This document shows, piece by piece, positions 1-23,900 of a stretch of 64,000 bases of DNA (position 1 is the first letter of the stretch; each line of letters opens with the position of its first letter). Made by a program: the position numbers and the translations under genes. The notes below the pieces were generated by a model that saw nothing but the letters and a program-made list of their open reading frames with translations, made no database searches and was not told the DNA's origin. Source of the DNA: Amoebidium appalachense (Eukaryota > Ichthyosporea); NCBI GenBank assembly GCA_963693365.1, contig CAVNZM010000003.1, positions 5,642,001 through 5,706,000 on the forward strand, read 5' to 3'.

Positions 1-129
1 CTCCCCCCTCCCCCCCATTCTCCCCTCCTTCCTCCCCAAGCCCACCCTTTCCCCCTCCCCTCCCCCCTCTACCCCACACACGCACACACATTAACAACCA
101 CAAAAAGGCACACACACACCCACACCCAC

Positions 130-326
130 CGTCAGTCCGACCAGCGCCCGTCCCATGACCTCTTCCACCGTCTCCATTCGTGGCTCATACGACTGCGCCC
201 AACCCCGGGCTTCTTCTATGTCTCGCACGCTTTCGCCCTCCCTCTTTTTACCCAATCGGCTGGCGGCTGTGGTAACCTCCAGGCCCAATCGGTGCCCTTG
301 GTTGCTGTCGACTAAACGACGCACAA
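130..326 (-). CDS. MED27: MED27-like coding exon 4 (last visible)
   Basis: Acceptor TTATTTCCAG|TT; donor CG|GTGGGT at 129-128. It reads VRRLVDSNQGHRLGLEVTTA and continues to MGRALVGLT. The phase is compatible with direct joining to exon 3. Its similarity to MED27 is weak, so it could instead sit after an unseen exon. Confidence 0.45.
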
Positions 327-864
327 CTGGAAATAACCAAATTAGGGAACTGAATCAAATTGGAATAAAAATGGGTGAAATGGTGGTGTGTGGGGGTTTG
401 TGAGTGAATGTGAACATGTGTGTTTTAAACGGGTATGGAGATGTGCATATGACCAGTATTGAGATAGACGGTTGAACAAATATAGAGATACACACATTTA
501 AATAAATACAAAGATATCTGTTTCAGCAACGATATATACGAAGCATATGGAGATATTCATAATAACAAAAACGCCAATTAAGTAATCTTGACTCTACACG
601 TTTCCGTGCACTGGAACGGAGGGGGGGAGAGGACGGGGGGATGTACTGAATAGGTGCGTGTAAAAGCACACGTGTGTGCCTGGCTGTGCATGTGTGTGTG
701 TGTTTGCTTGGTGTATGTTTACAAGCATGTGAGCAGGTGCACAAGGAGAGCTAGCGGCATAGTAACTGAGAGGTGCCTTTGTGCAGGGTGTGGGTGCGCG
801 CGCGCGTGTGTGTGCATTTGTGTTGTGTGTGCATGTATATATATGTGTGTGTGTACGTGTGTGT

Positions 865-904
<40 letters not shown>

Positions 905-3900
905 GTGTCTGTGTGCGTGTGTGCGTGCGTGTGTGTGTGTGTGTGTCCATGTGTGCGTGTGGGTCTGTCCATGTGTGTCTGTGTGCGTGTGCTCCTGTGT
1001 CTGCGCATGTGTCTGTATGTCTCTCTGTGTGTGCATCTGTCTTTGTATAGGTGAATAGATGGAGAAAAAGGGGGGAGGGGGAGAAGACAGAGGGGAAGGG
1101 ACGGAAGGGGAGAAGGGGAGAAGGGGGGGGGGGGGGGGGGGTTCAACTAAGAAAAAAAGAGGGTGTACAAGGTGTAAAACCCCACCTGGAGGGAATTTTC
1201 TCAACTCCTCCTTAGCACGTGCACTAGCAAAGCTCCCATGGCACGCCGCCTTTTTCTCCCACGTGTACGCACTGTGCAGGCCCACGGCACTAACTGGCTC
1301 ACTAATGTCGTTCTGGAGTATTCCCTCGGCAAGGGGGTAGCCGTCACGGTTGACTAGGCCGTGCTTGGTGGCTGTATGAAGAGCGGGGAAGAGGGGGGAG
1401 GGGAAGGGGGGGGGGGGGGGGGGGTTGAGAGGAGGTTGATGGGAAGTTCTGGGGGGGAGGGGAGGGGGGTTAGGGGGAGAGGGGGTTAGAATGGGTTTAA
1501 GATTACGAGTAGGGGGATGGGGGGGGGGGGGATGCGGAGTGGGGGGAGGTTGGGGAGGAAGGGAAAGTGGGGGAGGGGAGGTTGAATTTGGTGCATTCTG
1601 AAGAGCCGGGGGGGGGGGGGGGAGGGGGAGGGGGGAGAGGGGGGGGGGAGGGAAAAGGAGTGGAGGGGAGGGGGGAGGGGGGGGGGGGGGGGGGGGAGGG
1701 TGAGGAGGGGAAAGGGAATGGTGGTGGTGGTGGGGGGGGGGGGGGGGGGGGGGGGATGGGCTAGAATATGCTACAGAGTACGAGTATGCAATTGCGACTG
1801 AAAACATACTGCAGGGAGGGTGGAGTGGATGAGCACCCGCAAGGGCCGGTGGGGGGGAGGGGTGGGGGGGGAGACGAAGGTATGTGGGGAGGGGAAGCTG
1901 GAGGCAGGGAGAGGTGGAGAAAAGGAGAGAAAGGGGGAAGGGATTGAGGAGCAATTGGGGGGGGGGGGGGGGGGGGGGGGGGGAGGGGGGGGCAGTCGAT
2001 GGTTGGGCGCTCCCGGAGAGGGGGGGGGGGGGGGGAGGGGGAGGGGGACGGGGGGAGGGGGGGGGGGGGGGGGGGAGGGACGTGAAATATAGCAAGTTCA
2101 GGGAACAGAATTGGACAAAAAAGAGCAGGAACCAGAAACAATGAAAACCCTGACACCCTTCCTTGCCACTGCCCTCCCCCCCCCCTCCCCCCCACCTCAC
2201 CTCCCCCAAAAATCGCTTTCCCCCCTTGGAATGCTTTCTATCCACCCTCCCCTCTTCCTCAACCAGGCATATAGGCCTAGGCATTAGCTTACATTTTACC
2301 CCCCCCCCCCCCCCCCCCCCCTCACCCCCTCCCCCCCGGAGACAAAAGGGAAAAAAGGCAAGGAAAGCGAAGGGAACAAAGAAAATAAGAGAGCAAGGAA
2401 AAAAGAAAGGAAGTAAAGAGACAACACAACTGCACCTCCCCAATAAGCGCCCAATTTCAAAAAATGTTCCCCTTTACACCGCCCTTGTTGCCTTCACTTC
2501 ACCACCGCTCATTCATTCACTTTTCCCAATCCTCCCCCCCCCCCCCCCCTCCCGCCCCCTCCCCCCTCCCCCTGCAGCGCAGAAAAGTGCCCACACACAC
2601 GCGCACGCAAATATCTTCGGTCTTGCACAAATTGCTACTCTCCTCCCCTCTGCCCCCCCCCCCCCCCCCCCCTCCGTCCCCCCCTCCCACCAAAAAAGAA
2701 AGATCCACGGCTGAATGCCTCCCCTTCCCCCTCCCTCCCCCCCCCTTGCTACTTGCCACCCATCCCCTCGCACCTAAACACACACACACATACACACGAA
2801 CCACTCTCCTTAGTATATCTCCCCCCTCTCCCCCCCATCCCCCACCCACACCCTCACCCCTCCCCTCCCCCTTTCCCCCCCCCCCTCAACCCCCCGCCCC
2901 ACCCACCCACCCCCCGCCCTTCCCCTCCCCCCCCCCCCCCCCCCCCCACACACGCACACACACCCAGACACACACACATACCCTCTGCATCCTGCACTAT
3001 CTGGTGCAGGTCTCCCACCAGCCCGGTCAGTGCGTTGAGGTCTCCTTTAACTGCTGTCGTGTTGTCTTCCAGGTCTGCTTTAAGCCGTACAGGATCCGTG
3101 GTGCTTGTGAGCTCCCTACAGGTATTGGTATGGGATGCGGGTGAAACTGGTGAGCGGATGAGCGAAAAATACGCTCGTCCAAGTTTCTTGTGCCGAATCA
3201 CCTAGTTCTAAGTGAGTCTAGACCAAACAAAGACACGAACAACAAACATGTGCTACGAAAACGAAGCAAACAAAAATGAAAAAATGTAGCAGTGTCAAGA
3301 AAACGAAGAGGGTGGGCAACGAGAGGAGGAGGGGGGGAAGGGGGGGGAGGGGGGAGGGGAGGAGGGGGGACACCAGAAGTCACAAGACCGAAATCCACCG
3401 AATTTCAAACCACATGCATCATAAAACACTTGAGCAGAGCTCATCATTTGAAAATAGCCGGGCTTCCACAAAAAGCACGTGTCTCTCCTGTCTCTTGTGC
3501 GCAGGCGGAGGGAAGGGGGCGGAAAGGGGGAGGGGGAGGGGGGAAGGGGGTGGAGAGGGCAGGGTGAAAGAGCGAGAAAGAGGGGGGGGGGGGGGGGGGG
3601 GGAGGGAGGGAGAAGAGAGAGTGAGAGAAAGAGGGGGCGGGAAGGGGAAAGAGGGGGAGGGAGGGGGGGGGGGGGGGGGAGAGAGAGCGAGAGGCGGGGG
3701 GGGGGGGGGGGGGAGAGAGAGAGGGAGGGAGGGAGGGAGGGAGGGAGGGAGGGAAGGAAGGAAGGAGAGAGGGGGGAAGGGAGGGAGGGAGGGAGGGAGG
3801 GAGGGAGGGAGGGGGGCATAGAAATAGAGTGTGTTTCAGAGCCAAATAATAAGGGAAGGGGAGTTACCTAAAGGTTCTTGGTACACCAGCACGCAGGGAA

Positions 3901-3989
3901 TTTATCAAGTGTAGGGCTTGGTCAAGCTTGAGCAGTGACGCTAGAAGCTTGTCCTCCGCAGAGGGCCCATCGTTGTGTGTGTCGACCAT
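130..3989 (-). CDS. MED27: MED27-like Mediator subunit, partial (3' part beyond left edge)
   Basis: Minus-strand gene with four visible coding exons: 3868-3989, 2982-3115, 1186-1371 and 130-326. All junctions are GT-AG and the phases chain without a stop (122, 134, 186 and 197 nt), giving 213 codons before the window ends. The first exon starts at the ATG at 3989 and encodes a helical segment (ALHLINSLRAGVPRTF) resembling the N-terminal helix of animal MED27. Exon 2 is an acidic helical segment (LNALTGLVGDLHQIV) and exon 3 contains LHSAYTWEKKAACHGSF, matching in pattern the conserved tyrosine-lysine-tryptophan region of MED27. Exon 4 aligns only weakly. MED27 belongs to the Mediator tail/head junction that links activators to RNA polymerase II in the nucleus. 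The gene is divergent from NDUFV1. The assignment rests on remembered family patterns, so it is moderate; the gene model itself is firmer than the name. An extra exon of length divisible by three between exons 3 and 4 cannot be excluded. Confidence 0.5.
327..1185 (-). repeat. MED27-like intron 3: (TG)n-rich low complexity
   Basis: The stretch from about 660 to 1058 is almost entirely TG dinucleotides with interspersed C and A on the plus strand, i.e. (CA)n in the transcript. It is followed by G and GGA runs to 1141. Long open frames here are repeat artefacts (HTHTHT / VCVCVC). The part from 400 to 600 is AT-rich and shows no coding signal. Confidence 0.8.
1186..1371 (-). CDS. MED27: MED27-like coding exon 3
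   Basis: Acceptor TTCATACAG|CC, donor TCCAG|GTGGGG. The 62-codon exon stands out from the G-rich surroundings by balanced composition and contains the motif SAYTWEKKAACHGSFASARA, the best match to MED27. Confidence 0.6.
1372..2981 (-). repeat. MED27-like intron 2: G-runs then C-runs
   Basis: On the plus strand 1380-2090 is dominated by poly-G/GGA runs and 2160-2980 by poly-C/CT runs ending in (CA)n. In transcript sense the intron therefore opens with GT/G-rich sequence beside the donor and closes with C-rich sequence beside the acceptor. No coding signal is seen inside. Confidence 0.75.
2982..3115 (-). CDS. MED27: MED27-like coding exon 2
   Basis: Acceptor CCTGTAG|GGAGCTC, donor GAGG|GTATGT. 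It encodes a charged helix-forming stretch (RLKADLEDNTTAVKGDLNAL) as expected for the MED27 N-terminal coiled region. It enters in phase 2 and leaves in phase 1, joining exon 3 to give an alanine codon (G|CC). Confidence 0.6.
3116..3867 (-). repeat. MED27-like intron 1: GGGA/GGA tracts
   Basis: Bases 3325-3815 are poly-G, GGA and (GGGA)n on the plus strand, including a regular (GGGA)n block at about 3720-3810. In the transcript this is a long polypyrimidine stretch upstream of the exon 2 acceptor. Confidence 0.75.
3868..3989 (-). CDS. MED27: MED27-like coding exon 1 (start codon at 3989)
   Basis: Begins MVDTHNDGPSAEDKLL and ends in phase 2 at donor AG|GTAACT (3867-3866). The two leftover bases AG plus the first G of exon 2 make an arginine codon. 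An E-box CACGTG lies at 4033-4038, about 45 bases upstream of the ATG. Confidence 0.6.
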
Positions 3990-5287
3990 TCTGATGTTTT
4001 GAATGCTAAAATACCGCCAAGAATGAATCGGTCACGTGGTGGTAAGGTGAACAGCGCAAAAGAAAACCCTATATCTAAGGTAAGACGTTACTCCCCCTGA
4101 ATCGATAAACTCAACCGTGCTCACCCCCCTCCTTGCCAACTACAGGTGTTTTTCTGTCCCACCAACGTTCGTCAGGACATGCTATGATTGCGCCCATATT
4201 TTTGCGTTAAAGTTTGAAACAGCCAATCAAAAAGCTTGACGTTTATGATTGGGCGTCAGAATGCGCTGGAATGCAGATCTGGGGATCGGCTCTTCGAGAA
4301 GTTCGTAGAATTCTGGAACGACCAGGTGAGAGAGATGCTGAAAGCCTCTTCTTATGTATAAATAAAATATTAATGTTGAACATAGCCGCTCATTGAAGTT
4401 GTGTGAAAATTATAATGCATATTTCTATGCCGAAAGGCTAGAGTTTGAGTATGCGCAGCATCGACCTTTTGGAACGACCATTCCACAAAAACAACTGCCA
4501 AATTGGGAAAAGAATTTGTGCGGATAAACAATTGGATGCTCGGTGGAGCCTCAGATCTTAGAGGGCTAGAAAATCATACACATATAGTAGCGCAATATTT
4601 CATAAATGGGCAGAAAAGCATGAAATATAGCTATTAAAAAGTTAATGATGCATGTAAGGCCATTTGAAAAGACTTTTTCTTATTAATGCTGCAAAAAAAA
4701 TGAAGATTCAACTTGTATGTGGAGGAAGCTGAATGTTTTTATTGGCTCTCAATCACTTGCTGCCGGTGACCGGTTTTACACAACACACAGAGACCGCGAC
4801 AATCGAATTTATAGTAAAACGAAGGCATCATAATTTGTTTTCCTAGGAACTCAGTATAGCCATACACAGGGGAGGCTGGGATGCACAAGTTACAGTAGCA
4901 ATAGAGCATGAGCGTGACTACAATAAGTTTCTGAGACTGTTTGTGAGAGTGTCTTCCTGCTGCTAGCGTTGAATCTTGAGCTTGTTTCTCGTTTTTCGAT
5001 TCGGAGCGAGTCACTGAAAAGTAACTCTCGTATGGGCTTGGACATTTCCGGAAAGCAACGCATTTGCTAGCTACAAAAGGGATATCTGAGGTGAGATTTA
5101 GTCCGGCGTGGTTCCTTCCTCTTAATGTTGCCCAAAGCCAGCAGCTTTTCGGCTCCTCGTTGCATGGGTGTGGCATAGATTCAAATTTATGGGCTAAGCC
5201 GGGCGAAGTATGCAGAAACGAGGCACTTGTATTATTTCTGTGTTACGCGCACACAAACTAATTGGAAACATTACAGAACTCAAGGCC
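3990..5287. promoter_or_regulatory. Shared upstream region of MED27-like gene and NDUFV1
   Basis: This is the 1.3 kb interval between two divergent start codons (3989 minus, 5288 plus). Visible sites are an E-box CACGTG at 4033-4038, a CCAAT box (GCCAATC, about 4221) and an inverted one (GATTGGG, about 4246). A possible NDUFV1 5' exon ends at a good donor CCAG|GTGAGA at 4325. The remainder is AT-rich. A 145-codon open frame on the minus strand (4739-5176) has no recognisable domain or splice partner and is not called. Confidence 0.45.
4271..4325 (+). CDS. Possible alternative NDUFV1 5' coding exon
   Basis: An ATG at 4271 opens MQIWGSALREVRRILERP and stops at a strong donor CCAG|GTGAGA in phase 1. 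An acceptor-like TTACAG at 5271-5276 would join it in frame (G|AA CTC AAG GCC ATG) to the main start at 5288. The arginine-rich, acid-poor peptide would suit a mitochondrial presequence. The acceptor has a poor polypyrimidine tract, so the exon may be untranslated leader or chance. Confidence 0.25.
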
Positions 5288-17631
<12,344 letters not shown>

Positions 17632-18232
17632 AAATAGATGCATGGCCTAAATATAGATAAGGTGACAAGTGTTCGTGAAACATACGTGATTGTGTCTTGA
17701 AGGGGGGGGGGGGGGGGGGGGGGGGTACGTTATGCTTGCCTGTCGTCTATTACAGACTGTTTACAGTAAGTGTTCTGATGTTTTCTTAAAATAGTATCCT
17801 AAATAACGGTCTCGCTCTTCTCTCCACCCAAGTTCGGTGCTCTCTGAGTCATAGCTTATTGGTTGCACACGTTAGGAAATGGCAGTTTTTCTGATATTCT
17901 TTCCCTTGACCATGTTCTAGTGTACTACTAGATTACATATCTTATTGTTCTTGTGATGTACCCATGATTATTCCTGCTCTAGTATTAGCAAATTCAAAAC
18001 CCTAAAACTCTCGGTGAAAAATATAAATCTGGGACTGGTATGAGTGGTTGACTGGTTGGTTAGACTTTCTCATCCACCCGCTATGTATAATTGTAGCATT
18101 TCAGCCCTATATGCATGACTTGTGCCCGGAGAACTTCAGGTAAACAAAATATATAAACTAAAGTTTTTAAAGTTTCAATGTTTGTGTGGCTGGAGTGTAC
18201 TTCGAATTCATTGCAGATATGTGCTTACCCGG

Positions 18233-18265
<33 letters not shown>

Positions 18266-19474
18266 CAGAACCCTCGCCCACAAACACACTCCTACATACA
18301 CCTACCGTGACACCCACACAGCATACACTGTTTTCATGTTAAACACAGACGTATACCTACACACAGACACACACACACACACACACACACAGGCAGGCCA
18401 GGGCAGGCAGGGGAAAAGGTTTTGAAAAGGTGTATAACATTCCTACTTTTTTATATTAATTTATAACAGGTTTTTTTTGAATGGATGCCATTTTGGCTCT
18501 AATTTCCATAGTATTATAATCTTTGTACGATGTGCACACATTCGGCATGAGCCTGTACCCCCCCCCCTCCCCCCCCCCCCCCCCCAAACAAACAAACAAA
18601 CAAACAAACAAACAAACAAACAAACAAACAAAAAAAAAAAAAAAACCCCACAACAACAACAACAACATCAAAACCCACCAATCCACCCCCAACACACGCA
18701 CCCACCTATCCACCCACCCACCCACCACCATTACCACCACCACCATCATCCCAGGCTGCTCTGTCCACCAAAGCCCGATATCCTTGATGTTCCCTCCCTC
18801 AGCTGGCCTCTGTCTACTGATTATGACTAGGGCGAACACACGTGTACACAGAAAAAGCACGCGCTGTGATTACTCACTGCACGCACACATGCAAGTGCAT
18901 GGGGTAAGGGTCGAACGGAGACTCCGAGCCCGCCCATACCACAAGAAGCAAAAATATGCCTCAACCACGATCACCATATTTTAGTTTACCACCCACATAG
19001 ACGTGGGTTACGTACGTGGGTTGGAAGAGTAATATTTTATTCCCAATTTTTATCGACTTATAGCATGTACAACCTATTCCTACTTCTTTAGCTGATTTAT
19101 TAACAACCTTTGATTTCGATTTATTAATACGAAAAAGAAAAAAAAAGATAAAAAAAAGCAAACTTTGAAAAAAAATGATTTCAAATAAAAGCAAGGATAA
19201 TCGATATCAATACGACGTTTTGTGGTGCAATTTTTGGTGCATGCTATTTTACCTAACACATTAAATTTTCAGAGTAGAGAGTCCACACACTGAATGCATA
19301 CTCATTATTGCCGTCGCGCATGCATGCTCATATGCTAGCCGGTCCACACTCTGGCCCAGTGTACACGTATACTGTGCCACGCGCATACATGTATGAATTT
19401 GCAAACACTTCCCTCGGAAAAGGATTCAAGGGGTCGGGGTGAGTGGTGGTGGTGGTGGTGGTGGTGGTGGTGGT

Positions 19475-19508
<34 letters not shown>

Positions 19509-19720
19509 GGGGTAAGAATAATTTCGTTCAATACGGGACGACCGTGAAACTGTGAGATTCTTCTTTTGAGGAGAGGAGGATGAGGGGAAGGGGGAGGAGG
19601 ACTCTCCATACATTGGATCGAAAAATGGAGGAGGAGGGGGGAGAGGGGGGAGGGGGGGGGGGGGGGGGGGGGGGGGGGAGGGGGGGACGTGGTGGTGGTG
19701 GTGGTGGTGGTGGTGGTGAA

Positions 19721-19766
<46 letters not shown>

Positions 19767-20784
19767 GCAGCAACGCAAGATAACGATTTCATCATACGCC
19801 CGAGGAACCTAAACATTCTTCTTTGTTTTGGGCAGTACGATCTGTGTGTAGGCGGAAGACGGTAAGCTTCCCCGAGGCAGTGCCTCGCCGGGAGTGAAAC
19901 GGGATAAAGTTAAAAAAATTCTTTGTTTTGGGCGGGTGGGTGTTTGGTGGTGATGGTGGTGGTGGGGAGGGAGGGAGGGGGAGAGGGGCGGGGGAGTGGG
20001 AGGGGGGTGTGGGGATATGTATACATGAGAGGAATGGAAACATGGAGGAGGAGGAGCATAGAGCCGGGAGGGGGCCGGGGGGGGGGGAGGAGGGATATAG
20101 CCGATGAAGATAACAAATGCCCGAAGAATGAAAACCTTGAGATTCTAGACCCTGGCCCAATTTACATTTCACTTTAAAGTTTGAAATGAGCGACTCCTGT
20201 AGTATACTCACTGTCGCACGATTTCTTTTTAATTCACGTTATTGATTGGACGAGCACACTAAATTTTGCACCACACTCTCTTGTGGCCATAACACAAGCG
20301 CCGGTAGCCAGATACCGCTGGTGTTCATTATTTCTTAATCGCGTGCAAACACAACACCGTGTGTATTCAAAATTTCACACCAGTACCCGCCTGTACCCCC
20401 ACTGGCAGGTAGAATGATATGAATGTATAGTATCCTTGTGTAGTTGAATCATTCTGCATGGGGTTATAGGGCTTACCATAGGCAGAGGGTAGCCTCTGTG
20501 GTGTGAGATGTGAAACGGAAGGGAAAAAAAAATAAAAAAAATTGCACTCAATGATCATCGCTACTACATAATCCATCCCCATCCAACATGTTATCAGTGT
20601 AATTTCATATATTTTCCCAGAGAAAAAAACGCAAATATATCAGTATATCAGTGTTCAACCACAACAACCAAAAAAAAACAATGTCAAACTTCATACACAA
20701 TGGGAAACCAGCACCGCGTGTGTACTGATTATTTCCAGGCGAACCACCTAACCACATGAAAGCCTATATATAAACTTCTAAATT
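17632..20784. other. Interval between convergent NDUFV1 and C14orf119-like genes
   Basis: Holds the 3' ends of both genes and many simple repeats: poly-G 17702-17725, poly-C 18234-18263, (CA)n about 18368-18391, poly-C with (CAAA)n 18560-18632, and (GTG)n with poly-G 19443-19507 and 19640-19766. The first 600 bases and 18960-19400 are AT-rich unique sequence. I find no spliceable conserved frame. Confidence 0.5.
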
Positions 20785-20982
20785 TTAAACTTGCATATCA
20801 TTGGACGCGTTAAAAAAATCCAGCACCGTTCCCTGGTCCATTGCCTGGCACCCGGCCAGAAACTGCCACCTTGGCTTCTGGGCCCATCCATTGTACCAGT
20901 GCACAACTTGTTGCTTTTGCTGTTGGTATGCGGCTTCATCGGGCGATGAGTAGTCAAGATTGGGCGCAGGTTTCTCGCGTAG
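20785..20982 (-). CDS. C14orf119-like coding exon 3 (C-terminus)
   Basis: Acceptor CACACGCAG|CTA in phase 0. It encodes LREKPAPNLDYSSPDEAAYQ, the second tryptophan motif VVHWYNGWAQKPRWQF, and ends FFNASNDMQV stop. Confidence 0.75.
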   Translation of the reverse strand, partial: LREKPAPNLDYSSPDEAAYQQQKQQVVHWYNGWAQKPRWQFLAGCQAMDQGTVLDFFNASNDMQV

Positions 20983-23900
20983 CTGCGTGTGGATTTGATT
21001 GGCGGTTAGTATTGACTTGGGTTTAATGTGCATGTAAACGGTGTGATTCGATTGAAAGGTATTATTAGTTGGGTTTGGTGTAACGGCATGCACACACAAT
21101 GCTCATACGTGTGCATGTGCTTAGAAAGTGCATGCGCACCCACAGCGAGACACCAACACAAGTGCGTGCATGATACAACAGACAGAGACAAACAGGCACG
21201 CACGCGCGCACACACAACTGAAGGAAAACATGCCGCACATGGCAAGCACTTGTGGAGAAACTAACGCAAAAGAGCTCATCCAACTTGCCTACCCCCCTAC
21301 CCCCCCTCCCCCCCCCCCCCCCCCTCTGGCACGCATAAAGCACCTCTAGCACTGCCTTCCCCTCCACACCATTCCCCTACTTCTCGCCCATCCCTTCCCC
21401 TATCCCCCCCTCCCCCCCCCTCTCTTCCCCTCCCCCCTCCCCTCCCCCCCCCCCCCCCCAAAGTATTGTACATGCACGTGCACGCAATTGCAACGGCATC
21501 TAACGACACATTACGTGAACCTGCACAAGTTTATTCGACCTCACAATACGTGTATGCGTACTGCTCACTCTCCCTTGCCCTCCTCCTCCCTCCCTCCCCC
21601 CCCCCCCCCCCCCCCCCTCCCCCCCACACACACACCCAAAAAAAGAAAGAAAAGAAAAGAAAAGAAAAAAAAAAGCTCTCTTTACCCACACCTCGCACGT
21701 TGAACACACCCAACACATCAAGACAAACTCGCATGTACATGAGCATCCAAATTTGCTCCATGCATGCACCAAGGTGCACACCCTTCACACACACACACAC
21801 ACACATCCACACACCCTTCACACACACACACACATCCACACACCCTTCACACACACACACATCCACACACCCTTCACACACACACACACATCCACACACC
21901 CTTCACACACACACACACACCCACACACCCTTCACACACACACACACATCCACACATCCTTCACACACACACACACACCCTTCACACACACACACACATC
22001 CACACACCCTTCACACACATACACACATCCACACACCATTCACACACACACACACACATCCACACACCCTTCACACACACACACACACATCCACACACCC
22101 TTCACACACACACACACATCCACACACCCTTCACACACACACACACATCCACACACCCTTCACACACACACACACATCCACACACCCTTCACACACACAC
22201 ACACATCCACACACCCTTCACACACACACACACATCCACACACCCTTCACACACACACACACACATCCACACACCCTTCACACACACACACACATCCACA
22301 CACCCTTCACACACACACACACATCCACACACCCTTCACACACACACACACATCCACACACCCCTCACACACACACACATCCACACACCCTTCACACACA
22401 CACACACATCCACACACCCTTCAAACACACACACACACACACACATCCACACACCCTTCACACACACACACACATCCACACACCCTTCACACACACACAC
22501 ACACATCCACACACCCTTCACACACACACACACACATCCACACACCCTTCACACACACACACACACATCCACACACCCTTCACACACACACACACATCCA
22601 CACACCCTTCACACACACACACACATCCACACACCCTTCACACACACACACACATCCACACACCCTTCACACACACACACACATCCACACACCCTTCACA
22701 CACACACACACACATCCACACACCCTTCACACACACACACACATCCACGCACCCTTCACACACACACACACACATTCACACACCCTTCACACACACACAC
22801 ACACATCCACACACCCTTCACACACACACACACACATCCACACACCCTTCACACACACACACACATCCACATACCCTTCACACACACACACACATCCACA
22901 CACCCTTCACACACACACACACACCCACACACCCTTCACACACACACACACATCCACACACCCTTCACACACACACACACACATCCACACACCCTTCACA
23001 CACACACACACACATCCACACACCCTTCACACACACACACACACATCCACACAACCTTCACACACACACACACATCCACACACCCTTCACACACACACAC
23101 ACATCCACACACCCTTCACACACCTCCCCCCCCCCCCCCCCCTCCTCCCCCTCCCCCCCCCCCCACACACTACACCTGCACGTGCACACACCTGCATGCC
23201 CGACAGTAGTGCCGTCAGTTCATCCTGTTCTGCCTCCGTCACTGTGTGTGTTGGGTCCCCCTCAGAGAGCAGTTGGCCAAAAAGGCGCTTGCGCTGCGAC
23301 ACCTCCCACATGTCAAACCAGATCCTGTAGAACCATATTAGGAACTACGCCTTATAAAGAAGGTATAAAGATGTATATAACTGCGATGTTACTCTCTCCC
23401 CCCCCCCCCCCCCCCCCCCCCAAAACCCACCCACCCACCCACGCCACATGTACATACAGACACATTCACATCACCTTTTTTTTTTTTGAACCATGAACTC
23501 AAAGTAGGGCACATGTTATGCCAAGAAGCAGTATTTCTTACGCATCAGCAACCAAAAAGCAGCTCTTTGTGAGAGTGAGGGGGCGGGCGGGCGGCCAGGG
23601 GAAAGGGGGGGAGAGGGGGGGGGGGGTGAGGCGGGGGCCGACAGTGCTGAGAAAAAGGGTAATCTGTAGGCAGAGGAACAAGGAGCGGAATACGACGGGA
23701 GGGAAGAAGACGCAAGAAAACAAAACTTGTTTTGTGGGGAAGAAGACTTACAAAAACCGGTGGGAGGGAGGGAGGGGGAGGGGGACGGGTTGGGGAGGGG
23801 GAGACAGAGCGAGAGGGAGAGGGAGGGAGAGAGGGAAGGCGGAGGCCGGGGGGGGGGGGGGGGGGGGGGGGGGAGGAAGGGAGGGACTAAGGGAGGGAAG

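Noticed and set aside
719-2443. 574-codon minus-strand proline-rich frame.
   Set aside because: Only the 62 codons at 1186-1371 look like protein; the rest is poly-C/CT and (CA)n translated.
4739-5176. 145-codon minus-strand frame upstream of NDUFV1.
   Set aside because: No recognisable domain, composition like surrounding intergenic DNA, and no splice partner.
18755-18840. Possible minus-strand exon (RQRPAEGGNIKDIGLWWTEQ).
   Set aside because: Protein-like over about 25 residues only, with no convincing splice sites or partner exons.
21466-23496. 676-, 525- and 481-codon Thr/His/Pro frames.
   Set aside because: All three frames of the CA-based minisatellite are open; no start context, no unique sequence, and the region is an intron of the gene on the other strand.
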